From Hyphomonas sp. (GTDB taxonomy: Bacteria; Pseudomonadota; Alphaproteobacteria; Caulobacterales; Hyphomonadaceae), in NCBI GenBank assembly GCA_017792365.1, contig CP051229.1:186001-250000 (forward strand): a stretch of 64,000 nt of DNA, in the 5' to 3' direction. Under the pieces are notes generated by a model. The model saw only the letters and a program-made list of their open reading frames with translations, searched no databases and was not told the DNA's origin. Both the position numbers and the translations under genes were made by a program. Positions 1 to 10,106 of the stretch are shown piece by piece (positions within the stretch are counted from its first letter, which is position 1; each line of letters opens with the position of its first letter).

Positions 1-1242
1 GGCGCGGATCCAGTTCATCTCGTGACCGCGCCGGCCGCCTTCGATTCGGGGAAGGGACTGGGCGATCGTGGCGGCGCGCGCCTGCGCTGCTTCTCCGACG
101 ACCACCGGGTTCAGGCCGTAGGTCTCGTGGAGCAGCAATCCATCCTCGCCGACGAACATGACGCCGCCTTCCGGGTTCATGACCACGTCGGCGGGCAGGT
201 TGTGGGGCGTGGGCGGCATCAGCCCGCCGTCATACCAGGTCATCGCGAGCGGACCGCCAGGCGCGTTGGCGAACTCATAGTGGGTGGTGGAGGCGAGGGG
301 ATAGCTGGTGAGCACTTCGGGGCGTTCGGCATCCCATGGATCATCGTCTCCGCCCCAGAGCGTGTGGCGGGTCTCGACGCGTGTAGGCAGGCCCGGCTCC
401 AGCGCCCAGACCGGGAAGTCGATCAGGTGGGCGCCCATGTCCCCGAGCGCGCCCGTGCCGAAGGGCACCCAGCCGCGCCAGTTGAAGTGCGCGTAATCGG
501 GGTGATAGCCCCAGTCGACGTTGGCGGGGCCAAGCCAGAGGTCCCAGTCGATACTGTCCGGCGCTGGTTGTGCGTCAGGCTTTGCAACGCCCTGCGGCCA
601 GACAGGCCGGTTGGTCCAGACATGGACGTCCGTGACTTTGCCGATGGCGCCGCCGCGGATGAGCTCGACCACGCGTCTGCCGTCATCGCTGGAATGGCCC
701 TGATTGCCCATCTGGGTGACCAGCCCTGGATTGGCCGCGGCGAGGTCGGCCAGAACGCGGCTCTCGGCGACGGTGTAGGTGAGCGGCTTCTGGACGTAGA
801 CATGCAGGCCGCGCTCCATCGCCATGCGGGCGGCCAGCGCGTGGTGATGGTCCGGCGTGGCGATCAGCACTGCGTCGATGTCGGAGCGGACGTCGAACAT
901 CCTGCGATAATCATCGAAGCGTTCGGCCTTGTCATAGGCCGCCTTCAGCGCGTCGCGTTCCGGGCGCACATTGCCGTCGCGGTCGCGCAGTGAACGGTCG
1001 ACACGGCCATAATCAGCATCAGCGATGGCGACGATGTTTTCACCCGTGAGCTGGGCCATGTCGTCAGCGCCTTTGCCGCCGGCGCCGATCGCCGCGACGT
1101 TGACCCGATCATTGGGCCCGATGCGCCGTGTCTGCGCCGTCGCGCAGCCGGGCAACAGCGTGACGCCCCCCAACGCGGCGGCGCCGCCCAGCAGGCTGCG
1201 GCGTGAAAAACCGGCGCGCGAGCGCCGCACTCGATTGAGCAT
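1..1242 (-). CDS. Gfo/Idh/MocA family oxidoreductase, Tat-exported lipoprotein (3' end outside window)
   Basis: Partial gene: 414 codons are visible and it continues past base 1. The N-terminus carries a twin-arginine signal (FSRRSLLGGAAALGG) followed directly by a lipobox-like LLPGC near residue 31, so the product is probably folded in the cytoplasm with NAD(P) bound and exported to the membrane. A Rossmann motif AIGAGGKG follows. The usual catalytic EKP triad appears as QKP (VYVQKPLT), as in many secreted members of this family. The reading ends in HEMNWIRA. The start at 1242 is preceded by GAGG with 7-nt spacing. It is divergent from the arsR operon. Substrate is unknown; sugar or inositol derivatives are typical of the family. 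Family assignment is firm, function is not. Confidence 0.88.
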   Translation of the reverse strand, partial: MLNRVRRSRAGFSRRSLLGGAAALGGVTLLPGCATAQTRRIGPNDRVNVAAIGAGGKGADDMAQLTGENIVAIADADYGRVDRSLRDRDGNVRPERDALKAAYDKAERFDDYRRMFDVRSDIDAVLIATPDHHHALAARMAMERGLHVYVQKPLTYTVAESRVLADLAAANPGLVTQMGNQGHSSDDGRRVVELIRGGAIGKVTDVHVWTNRPVWPQGVAKPDAQPAPDSIDWDLWLGPANVDWGYHPDYAHFNWRGWVPFGTGALGDMGAHLIDFPVWALEPGLPTRVETRHTLWGGDDDPWDAERPEVLTSYPLASTTHYEFANAPGGPLAMTWYDGGLMPPTPHNLPADVVMNPEGGVMFVGEDGLLLHETYGLNPVVVGEAAQARAATIAQSLPRIEGGRRGHEMNWIRA

Positions 1243-1369
1243 GATCCAACCTCATGGCGCAGTCTCTTCGCGCGCCTTTGGCGGAGCTTGCCCCATACGG
1301 CGCCGGCAGGAAACACCGAACGGGCTCGCACCTCATGATCGGGCGCGTACGAGATTTTGCGAACATGGC

Positions 1370-1398
1370 TTGACGCGGGTGATCACCGGTGTATTTAA
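1370..1398 (+). promoter_or_regulatory. Candidate sigma70-type promoter of the arsR operon
   Basis: TTGACG (1370-1375) lies 16 bp before TATTTA (1392-1397). The -35 is five of six to consensus, the -10 only three of six. The -10 falls inside the inverted repeat at 1391-1414, which would suit autorepression. This is a by-eye match only. Confidence 0.35.
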
Positions 1399-1414
1399 CA
1401 ATAGAGTTAAATAC
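1391..1414. promoter_or_regulatory. Probable ArsR-family operator (perfect 9-bp inverted repeat)
   Basis: GTATTTAAC (1391-1399), six-base spacer AATAGA, GTTAAATAC (1406-1414): arms are exactly complementary. It is an AT-rich island in GC-rich DNA and ends 10 bp before the start codon of the arsR-type gene, in the divergent intergenic region. ArsR/SmtB dimers bind this kind of imperfect or perfect dyad; assignment to this regulator is inference from position. Confidence 0.7.
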
Positions 1415-1424
1415 TGGATAGGCG

Positions 1425-1787
1425 ATGCAGACCGATCATCTCTCATCGACGTTCGCGGCGCTGGCCGATCCGACACGACGCGCGATCCTTGCGCGGCTGG
1501 CGGAGGGAGAGGCGTCGGTGAACGAACTGGCCGAGCCGTTCGACATCTCGCTGCCGGCGGTGTCGCGGCATCTCAAGGTGCTGGAGGGGGCGGGGCTGAT
1601 TTCGCGTTCGCGCGAGGCGCAATGGCGGCCCTGCAAGCTGGAGCCCAATGCGCTGCAGCGTGTGGACAGCTGGCTGGATTTCTACCGCCGCTTCTGGGGC
1701 GGGAGCTTCGACAAGATGGACCGCTACATCGACGAGTTGAAGCGCCGTGATGTTCGCGCGGCCCCGAAAAAAGGGACAAGGAAATGA
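1425..1787 (+). CDS. ArsR/SmtB-family transcriptional regulator
   Basis: 120-residue winged-helix repressor. It contains the typical run LADPTRRAILARLAEGE, then VNELAEPFDISLPAVSRHL as the helix-turn-helix and a short wing region. No cysteine or histidine metal-site motif (such as ELCVCDL) is visible, so it belongs to the non-metal-sensing type that is commonly paired with SRPBCC/AHSA1 proteins. The stop overlaps the next start as ATGA, indicating translational coupling. A GGATAGG-like ribosome binding site precedes the ATG. It probably represses its own operon through the 1391-1414 dyad. Confidence 0.9.
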   Translation: MQTDHLSSTFAALADPTRRAILARLAEGEASVNELAEPFDISLPAVSRHLKVLEGAGLISRSREAQWRPCKLEPNALQRVDSWLDFYRRFWGGSFDKMDRYIDELKRRDVRAAPKKGTRK

Positions 1788-2248
1788 GCGCACAACTTGC
1801 CGACGATGAGTTGCTGATCCGGCGCACGTTCGATGCGCCGCCGGAGCTGATCTTCTCGCTATGGGCGGAGGAAGAGCACTTCAGGAAATGGATGGGGCCG
1901 GAGGGATTCGACTGCCTGCGGGCAGAACTCGATTTCCGCGTCGGCGGTTCGTACCGCGCGATGATCTACTCCGAGGAGCATGGGGAAAATTGGTTCGGCG
2001 GCGTCTATCGCGAGATCGCGCCAAACCGCCGGCTGGTCTTCACCTTTGCCTGGGATGAGGGGCCGTCGGCGCGCAATGAAACGCTGGTGACGATCACGTT
2101 CACCGAGCGCAACGGCAAGACCGAACAGGTCTTCCACCAGACGCCGTTCCTGAACGTCGAGCGCCGCGACAGCCATCTTGGCGGATGGACGAGCGCATTT
2201 GAGTGCATTGAGGCCTACGTGGCCGAACTTTCCAGAAAGGGGACCTGA
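1784..2248 (+). CDS. SRPBCC (AHSA1-like) domain protein
   Basis: 154 residues with the START/SRPBCC helix-grip pattern: IRRTFDAPPELIFSLWAEEE, then FRKWMGPEGF, RVGGSYRAMI and the C-terminal GGWTSAFECIEAYV helix. These small hydrophobic-pocket proteins very often sit directly behind an ArsR regulator, as here (4-bp overlap). Ligand and role are unknown. It is followed after 2 bp by the DUF1428 gene, so the run is almost certainly one transcript. Confidence 0.88.
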   Translation: MSAQLADDELLIRRTFDAPPELIFSLWAEEEHFRKWMGPEGFDCLRAELDFRVGGSYRAMIYSEEHGENWFGGVYREIAPNRRLVFTFAWDEGPSARNETLVTITFTERNGKTEQVFHQTPFLNVERRDSHLGGWTSAFECIEAYVAELSRKGT

Positions 2249-2250
2249 GC

Positions 2251-2598
2251 ATGGCCTATGTCGATATCTTTATTGCGTCAGTGAAGAAGGATGGCCGCGA
2301 CGCCTATCTCGACTTCTCGAAGAAGACCGGCGCGCTTTGCCGCGAATTTGGGGTGACGCGCATGGTTGAATACTGGGGTGACGACATCCCCGCAGGCGAA
2401 ATCACGTCGTTTCCGCTGGCGGTGAAAGCCGAGCCTGACGAGGTCGTCGTCGTTTCGATCATGGAATGGCCTGACAAAGCCAAGCGCGACGAAGGAATGG
2501 GCCGGATGATGTCAGATCCGCGCATGGCCGCGATCGAGATGCCGTTTGATGGCAAGCGCGCCATCATGGGCGGTTTCGAAAAGATCATGGAGCACTGA
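2251..2598 (+). CDS. DUF1428 family protein
   Basis: 115-residue ferredoxin-like alpha-beta protein. It matches the DUF1428 pattern: YVDIFIASVKKDGRDAYL near the N-terminus, VEYWGDDIP, then EVVVVSIMEWPDKAKRD and MPFDGKRAIMGGFE at the C-terminus. The biochemical role of this family is unknown; members are frequently found in ArsR/SRPBCC stress operons. It starts 2 bp after the SRPBCC gene and stops 8 bp before the GST gene. Confidence 0.88.
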   Translation: MAYVDIFIASVKKDGRDAYLDFSKKTGALCREFGVTRMVEYWGDDIPAGEITSFPLAVKAEPDEVVVVSIMEWPDKAKRDEGMGRMMSDPRMAAIEMPFDGKRAIMGGFEKIMEH

Positions 2599-2606
2599 GC
2601 CGCGCC

Positions 2607-3242
2607 ATGATCACCATTTCTGCCTTTGCCTGGGTTCCCGATTTCGCACGGGGCCAGGTCCGCGATCTGCGCGTTCGCTGGGCGCTGGAGGAGGCGGGGC
2701 TCGCTTACGAAGCCCGGCTGCTGGAACAGGGCGATCAGGATACCGAAGCCTATCGTACTCTGCAGCCGTTCGGTCAGGTGCCGGTATATCAGGAAGGCGA
2801 TCTGACCCTGTTCGAGACAGGCGCGATCGTGCTGTATATCGGGGAGCGGTCGGAGGCGTTGCTGCCGGCTAATGCTGCGAGGCGGGCGAAAGCGAGCCAG
2901 TGGGTTATCGCCGCGCTGAATTCCGTCGAGCCCTACGTCGCCGCGTTCGCTCTGCTCGATCTGTTCTATGCTGGCGAGGAATGGGCGAAACTCCGCCGGC
3001 CGGGTGCGCAGGAACTGATGCACAAGCGGCTCGCCGGGCTCTCTAAGGCTCTGGGCGACGAGGACTACCTCGACGGCGAGGGCTTCACGGCGGGAGACCT
3101 GATCATGTCGACCGTGCTGCGTATCCTGCCCGAGGAGACGGCGCGGTACGGCAATCTCGAGGCCTATGTGCAGCGATGCACCGCCCGGCCGGCTTTCAGG
3201 CGGGCCCTTGATGCGCAGCTGGGAGACTTCAGGCCTGACTGA
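2607..3242 (+). CDS. Glutathione S-transferase family protein
   Basis: 211 residues, normal length for a bacterial GST. The N-terminal thioredoxin-fold half shows QPFGQVPVYQEG (cis-proline) and LFETGAIVLYI, where the ET/TG residues contact glutathione. The C-terminal helical half contains FTAGDLIMSTVLR with the conserved N-capping aspartate. It is the fourth gene of the arsR-led run. The natural substrate cannot be read from sequence. Confidence 0.9.
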   Translation: MITISAFAWVPDFARGQVRDLRVRWALEEAGLAYEARLLEQGDQDTEAYRTLQPFGQVPVYQEGDLTLFETGAIVLYIGERSEALLPANAARRAKASQWVIAALNSVEPYVAAFALLDLFYAGEEWAKLRRPGAQELMHKRLAGLSKALGDEDYLDGEGFTAGDLIMSTVLRILPEETARYGNLEAYVQRCTARPAFRRALDAQLGDFRPD

Positions 3243-3319
3243 AGGGCGCGACATACTGGTTCACGAAAGTCGCGGGGCCGGTAACCTTTATGAAGGGTTT
3301 CTTTTGCTAGCGGAACCGA

Positions 3320-4069
3320 ATGGCAGATTTCGTTCTGATTCCCGGTCCGATGGTTGGCGCGGAGGTCATGCGACCGACCGCTGAGGCGCTGCGAAAGCAG
3401 GGCCATCGCGCACAGGTCCCTGATGTGTGGCGCGCGGCCGATGACTTCCCGCCGTGGAGGGAGTGGCCGCAGCGCGTGGCTGCTGAAGTCGATGGCGATG
3501 GCCCGTTCATCGTTGTCGGCCACAGCGCGTCGACGGTTGTGGCCGCCGCCCTTTCGAAGATGGGAAATGTCACGGCGACGATCCTGATGGACGGCTTCAT
3601 TCCGCCGCCTGACGGCTCGGTGGCTCCGGCCGACGGAGCCCTGCTGGACCTGATCCGGACCCTGCCGTCGGACAGCGGAATTCTGGCCCCGTGGGATGAA
3701 TGGTGGCAGACGCCGGCGAACCGCGAGACTGTCGGCGTGACCGCGCTCGAGGCCGAGCCGGACCTGCATCGCGAGTTCATGCGCGGGCTTCCGCGCCTGC
3801 CGGCGAGATGGTTCGACGACGTGATCCGCCTGCCGGTCTGGCGGAAGAAGCCGGTCGGATACATCCGGGCGTCGAAATACTTCGACTACAGCGCAATGGT
3901 CGCAGAACGGCTTGGCTGGCCAGTGGAGAAGCTGGCGGGCACCCATTTGCACCCGTTGCTGGCGCCGGATGAATCAGCAGGCGCTATCGTGTCGATTCTT
4001 GAGGCGTTCATCCGCGCCGATGATAAGTTCGACGCATCATGCAACTCGCTATCCGCCAGGATCATCTGA
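3320..4069 (+). CDS. Alpha/beta hydrolase
   Basis: 249-residue small alpha/beta hydrolase without a signal peptide. FVLIPGPMVG opens the fold, the nucleophile elbow is VVGHSAST (Ser about 69), and the late histidine lies in THLHPLLAPDE. A 77-bp gap separates it from the GST, so it may have its own promoter. Its last 31 bp overlap the start of the following acetyltransferase gene. Substrate unknown. Confidence 0.85.
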   Translation: MADFVLIPGPMVGAEVMRPTAEALRKQGHRAQVPDVWRAADDFPPWREWPQRVAAEVDGDGPFIVVGHSASTVVAAALSKMGNVTATILMDGFIPPPDGSVAPADGALLDLIRTLPSDSGILAPWDEWWQTPANRETVGVTALEAEPDLHREFMRGLPRLPARWFDDVIRLPVWRKKPVGYIRASKYFDYSAMVAERLGWPVEKLAGTHLHPLLAPDESAGAIVSILEAFIRADDKFDASCNSLSARII

Positions 4070-4500
4070 CAGAAACCGCTTCGCGCGAGCTCGTCGCCCG
4101 CCATTTGCGCGGCATGCATGAGAACTCGCCGATGGACAGCTGTTTCGCCCTTGATATTGACGGCCTGCTGCAGCCCGGCGTGACCTTCTGGACGGGATGG
4201 GACGGGCCGGAGATCGCGGTGATGGGCGCCCTGAAGCGTCTCGACGAGACCAATGGCGAGATCAAGTCGATGCGCGTGGCCGACGCTTATCTTGGCCGCG
4301 GCGCCGGGCGCGTGATGCTGTACCATGTACTTGCGCAGGCGCGCGCGTGGGGGCTGTCGAAGCTCTGGCTTGAGACCGGGTCGACGCCCGCATTCGTTCC
4401 GGCGTTGAAGCTCTATGAATCCGAAGGGTTTGCGTTCTGCGGACCGTTCGGTAGTTACGTCGAGAACCCCTTCTCCCGCTTCATGTCACGGGCGGTGTAG
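4039..4500 (+). CDS. GNAT-family N-acetyltransferase
   Basis: 153 residues. The acetyl-CoA binding motif A is seen as KSMRVADAYLGRGAGRVML (R/Q-x-x-G-x-G/A form) and motif B as LETGSTPAFVPALKLYESEGF followed by the FCGPFG turn. It starts within the tail of the hydrolase gene, so the two are probably co-translated. Acceptor substrate unknown. Confidence 0.88.
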   Translation: MQLAIRQDHLTETASRELVARHLRGMHENSPMDSCFALDIDGLLQPGVTFWTGWDGPEIAVMGALKRLDETNGEIKSMRVADAYLGRGAGRVMLYHVLAQARAWGLSKLWLETGSTPAFVPALKLYESEGFAFCGPFGSYVENPFSRFMSRAV

Positions 4501-4532
4501 CTGCATTGGGTGGCCTGCGGGCCAAGCCCATA

Positions 4533-6046
4533 TCAGCTCGATACGACGTAGATCGGGTTCCCCAGTAGAAGCAGGCGACCGCTTTCGCTGTCGCGCACGT
4601 TGAACCGGAACCAGCCTGAGCCGCCCGCGCCGACGACGGTGACGGTGATGGACGCTTCGTCTGCCAAAGGCCCATCCGCTTCTAATTTCACCTCGGCGCC
4701 CGAGGCGACGACTTCGATGCGACCGCCTGCAATGCCGGTGACGGAGAGAACGCCGGTTGCGGTCTCGCCATCGGCAAGCATCAGTTCGCCGCCCATGGAG
4801 ACCTCGCGCCCGTCCTCCTCGAAGACGAGGTCGAGTGCGCTGCCGGGGAGCCAGTCAGATCGACGACGGCGCGGCCGGAGCGGACGCCGTTCACGATGCC
4901 GCGGGTTGATCGTTCGGTGACATAGACCTGCGTCGCCGCGTTGCCGATCGGCGGCTGGCTCATGGCGCGGTCGATCGGATCGTGGTTGTCCGAGCCCGCG
5001 ATCGCCGTGATCCGGTGGCCCTGGTCGAGCAGCGCCTCCCAGAACGGAATGCCAGACATTGCGCCTTCTTCGGCTCCGCGATGGACCAGCGTACCATTGA
5101 CGACTTCGATCGCTTCGATCCGCGAGAAGTCGGTGTCCGCCGACCATCCGCACCCCATGCAGCTTTCACCCGTCGGGAGCGCGGGATGGTTGAGCGAAAG
5201 CAGCGCGCCGCGGCGTGCGACTTCGTCGATCAAATCATCCGTGCCCGGCAGGCGCGTGGTTCCGAGTTGGAAGTCCAGCGGTGCGACGATGCCGAACACG
5301 TTCGCGTGGCCTTCGAACGTGGTGATCTCGGCGCCGGGTATGAGGATGATGTCTGTCGCGGGCTGCAGCGCGATGAGGTCGGACAGGTGGGATAGCGTGT
5401 TGTGCTCGGTGATGGCGATGAAATCGAGCTGGGCTTCCCCTGCAGCGTTGAGGCTCGCCATGGTCGGGCAGGGTGCGCGAAGCTGGCCGGGGAGGGCGCA
5501 TCCGCCATCCGAATGACCGGTGTGGGCGTGAAAGTCTCCGCGAAGCCAGCCGGGACCGCCGGCATTGATGCGCAGGGAAGCGGCCGCTAGGGCGGCTTCG
5601 CCGGACAAGTCCGGCTCAAGCGTGATGGTTGCAGTGTAGGTGGACGAGCGGTCTTCACGAACGTTGGGAACGCCAAGGATCAGCGTCCATTCACCTGGCA
5701 CAATCGGACCGGGCCGGTAGGACGGCGTGGCGCCCCAGGCGGAGAGTATGACGTCTGTCTTGTTCGACCCGCTCCAGCCGCGCAGTCCGTCGGGATCGCG
5801 CAGGCCGAGGTCGAGCGTGACGCCGTCACCCTTGTGCTCGTAGTCATAGCTCAGCGTCAGTCGCTTGGCGCCGGGCGGAACGGTAAAGGGGAGTTCTAGG
5901 TAGGATGGAAAGTCGTCGCGCGTGACCGTGCCGGTGAGCGTGATGGTCTGCGGTTCGGCGAGCGGCGCCGGGGCGACAGGAACGGGCTGACTGGCGCAGG
6001 CGGCGGCGAGGATGACGAGCGCGGATAGGGCGAACCGGTGAAACAT
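4533..6046 (-). pseudogene. CehA/McbA-like PHP-domain metallohydrolase lipoprotein, interrupted by a frameshift
   Basis: The start at 6046 gives a signal peptide with lipobox (LVILAAAC). A beta-sandwich-like region precedes the PHP domain, which shows all expected metal motifs: GDFHAHTGHSDG, ITEHNT, GAEITTFEGHANVFG, LNHPA and AGSDNHD. The frame breaks near 4850-4858: one frame reads GRAVVDLTGS and stops at 4781, the other continues WLPGSALDLVFEEDGR and ends VRDSESGRLLLLGNPIYVVSS at 4533. Adding one base (for example a C in GACTGG) restores a 504-residue protein. The catalytic part is upstream of the break. Probably a secreted phosphoesterase-type hydrolase. Confidence 0.8.
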
Positions 6047-6141
6047 CTCCCCATGCTATCCGCAGTTTGTGACAGGCAAAGCGCAGTTTGAGGCTGGTCC
6101 GGGGACAGGCGCACCCATCCCCGGATCAGAGCAATGCTTGC

Positions 6142-7866
<1,725 letters not shown>

Positions 7867-7938
7867 GATATGCCCTTCCATCACTGAATCGAGGGCACAT
7901 TATCCCGCGCAGGCGCGCCCGCAAGCCCCCGCTTTCCG

Positions 7939-8865
7939 CTAGAGCGGCGGAACGTCTTCAGGATCGGGATCCGGGTCGGACGGGTAGGGGATGTAGGCGA
8001 CTTCGCCGGGAGGCTGGGTGAACCACGAATCCTTGAAGGCGGCGCAGATCGACGCGCGCCAGTCCTCCCGCGCTTTGGCCAGCCGCTCCTTGGAGGAGGA
8101 GACGAAGTTCCAGTCGAGGTGACGCGGGGCGTCCAGCTTATCGCCGCCGGCGATCATGATGCGCGTCCCTGCTGCGAGGTCGACGGTGGCGCGCTGGCTG
8201 TCCGGCAGCACGACCATCTGGCACTCCCCGATTGTCTGTCCGTGGATCTTCGCCTCGCCGGATACGACATGGACGCAGCATTCCTGCATTTCCGGCGTTT
8301 CGAACGTGCAGTCCTGCTCGGCCTCGACCACGACCTGGCAGATGCCGGACGGGAACGGGACAGGCGATGTCTGCCCGAAGGCGCTTCCGGCGATGATGGT
8401 GGCGGTTGCGCCGCCGAGGCTGGCTTTCGGCAATTTGTCCGCCGGGAAGTGCGCGAATGCGGGATCGACCTCCTCATGCGACTTGGGCAGGGCGACCCAC
8501 GTCTGGATGGCCTCGATGCGGTGGCCGCGCTTGCGCTCGTCGGGCGGCGTGCGTTCGGAATGGGAGATGCCCTTGCCGGCAGTCATCCAGTTGACGGCCC
8601 CGGGCCGGATGGTCTGGACTGTGCCAAGGCTGTCGCGATGATCGAGCGCGCCCTCGAAAAGCCACGTGACCGTCGCAAGACCGATGTGCGGGTGCGGGCG
8701 AACGTCAATGCCATCGCCCGGCCCGAATTTCGCCGGACCGAGGTGGTCGAAGAAGACGAAGGGCCCGACATTGCGTCGCCTGGCGTCGGGCAGCAGCCGA
8801 CGGACAGAAAAACCGCCAAGATCGCGCGGTCTGGGATCAATCAGGAGGTCGATTGCGCCAGCCAT
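7939..8865 (-). CDS. Pirin family protein
   Basis: 308 residues, bicupin. The N-terminal metal site is seen as VRPHPHIGLATVTWLFEG and TAGKGISHSERTP, which supply the histidines, with the glutamate downstream in the first cupin. Bacterial pirins include quercetin 2,3-dioxygenases and redox-responsive interaction partners; which applies here is unknown. The C-terminal cupin is followed by a proline/aspartate-rich tail. It is divergent from the lysophospholipase-like gene with almost no spacer. Confidence 0.9.
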   Translation of the reverse strand: MAGAIDLLIDPRPRDLGGFSVRRLLPDARRRNVGPFVFFDHLGPAKFGPGDGIDVRPHPHIGLATVTWLFEGALDHRDSLGTVQTIRPGAVNWMTAGKGISHSERTPPDERKRGHRIEAIQTWVALPKSHEEVDPAFAHFPADKLPKASLGGATATIIAGSAFGQTSPVPFPSGICQVVVEAEQDCTFETPEMQECCVHVVSGEAKIHGQTIGECQMVVLPDSQRATVDLAAGTRIMIAGGDKLDAPRHLDWNFVSSSKERLAKAREDWRASICAAFKDSWFTQPPGEVAYIPYPSDPDPDPEDVPPL

Positions 8866-8893
8866 GAAAAGCTCCGTGCGTTACGAGAAGACA

Positions 8894-9985
8894 ATGAACG
8901 AGATAGCGCGGACGTTCCAGAGTTTCATCGGCCGGCGTCTTGCGGGCAAGCGCGTGCGGAGCCCATTTGCCGCGCTCCTCGCAGCTCTGTCGCTTCTGGC
9001 GGCGGCGTGCGCGCCTGTGCAGCAGACGGCGCTGCGCCCGACTGGGGCGGTGACGCCCGGGTTTCACGATCGCGTTTTCACATCATTCGATGGGGCGAAG
9101 CTTGGCCTGAAAGTGTGGAGACCTGAAGCGGGCGTTCAGCTCGCCAGCGCATCCGCCGGCCCGCGGGCCGCAAATGAGCAACAGGAACTGGTGATCGTGG
9201 GCGTCCACGGCATGAACGACTATGCCGGGCTGTTCAATGCATCGGGACCATGGTGGGCGCGGCAGGGCGTGACGGTCTACGCGTATGACCAGCGCGGCTT
9301 TGGCCGCTCGCCCAATCCTGGCGTGTGGCCCGATCATGAGGTGATGCGCGAAGACCTGCGGACGGCTGTCGAGATTGCGCGGCGACGCCATCCTGATGCG
9401 CGCATCGCGGTGGTGGCCGAGAGCATGGGCGCGGCGCTGGCGATGACGGCCTTCGGATCGGACGATCCGCCCGACGCTGACATACTGGCGCTGTCCGCAC
9501 CCGGCCTGCGCGGCTGGGGCGCGCTGCCGGCGCTCTACAAGGCGTCGCTGTGGCTGAGCGCACACGTTCGTCCGGGATGGATCGTTCGTCCGCCCAGAGG
9601 GGTGCAGATCACCCCGACCGACAACACCGACAAGCTGATCGAGATGTGGGAGGACGAGAACGTCCTCAAGGACACGCGGATAGACGCCGTTTATGGCGTT
9701 GTCTCGCTGATGGAGGAGGCCGACGCGGCGGTCGCCCGCATCAGCGCCGAGACGCCCGTCCTGTTCATGTATGGCGCAAACGACGAGATCATCCTGCCGG
9801 CTGGCGTTGAACGGACGGCGAAACGCCTGCCGGATCATGTCCGGACGGCATACTATCAGGACGGGTATCACATGCTGCTGAATGATCTGCAGGCCGAGAC
9901 CGTTTGGCGCGATGTGCTGGCCTTCATGCGCAGCGATGGCCAGCGAATCGCCTCGGATGCGCCCGAGCTTCCGTGGGTCGAATAG
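8894..9985 (+). CDS. Alpha/beta hydrolase (monoacylglycerol-lipase/lysophospholipase type), lipoprotein
   Basis: 363 residues from ATG 8894; an upstream ATG at 8864 overlaps the divergent pirin start and is less likely. A basic N-terminus leads into the hydrophobic stretch LLAALSLLAAAC, a lipobox. The lysophospholipase pattern is clear: VGVHGMNDYAG (oxyanion), YDQRGFGRSP, nucleophile VAESMGAAL, acid in MYGANDEIILP and histidine in GYHMLLND. Likely an exported membrane-anchored esterase of acylglycerols or lysolipids. Confidence 0.85.
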   Translation: MNEIARTFQSFIGRRLAGKRVRSPFAALLAALSLLAAACAPVQQTALRPTGAVTPGFHDRVFTSFDGAKLGLKVWRPEAGVQLASASAGPRAANEQQELVIVGVHGMNDYAGLFNASGPWWARQGVTVYAYDQRGFGRSPNPGVWPDHEVMREDLRTAVEIARRRHPDARIAVVAESMGAALAMTAFGSDDPPDADILALSAPGLRGWGALPALYKASLWLSAHVRPGWIVRPPRGVQITPTDNTDKLIEMWEDENVLKDTRIDAVYGVVSLMEEADAAVARISAETPVLFMYGANDEIILPAGVERTAKRLPDHVRTAYYQDGYHMLLNDLQAETVWRDVLAFMRSDGQRIASDAPELPWVE

Positions 9986-10106
9986 TCCCTTGAGGGCCAA
10001 ACAGCCCGCAAATGCGAGAAAATCGCCTGATTTGTGCTGCGTGATGTTAACCAAACGCCGGTAATCGTGGCGGTTATTCGCAGATCAGGACCCGGCGCGC
10101 GACGAC

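Noticed and set aside
22-993. Long open frame on the plus strand at the left edge
   Set aside because: It is the antisense shadow of the Gfo/Idh/MocA gene, whose Tat signal, Rossmann motif and QKP motif are on the minus strand.
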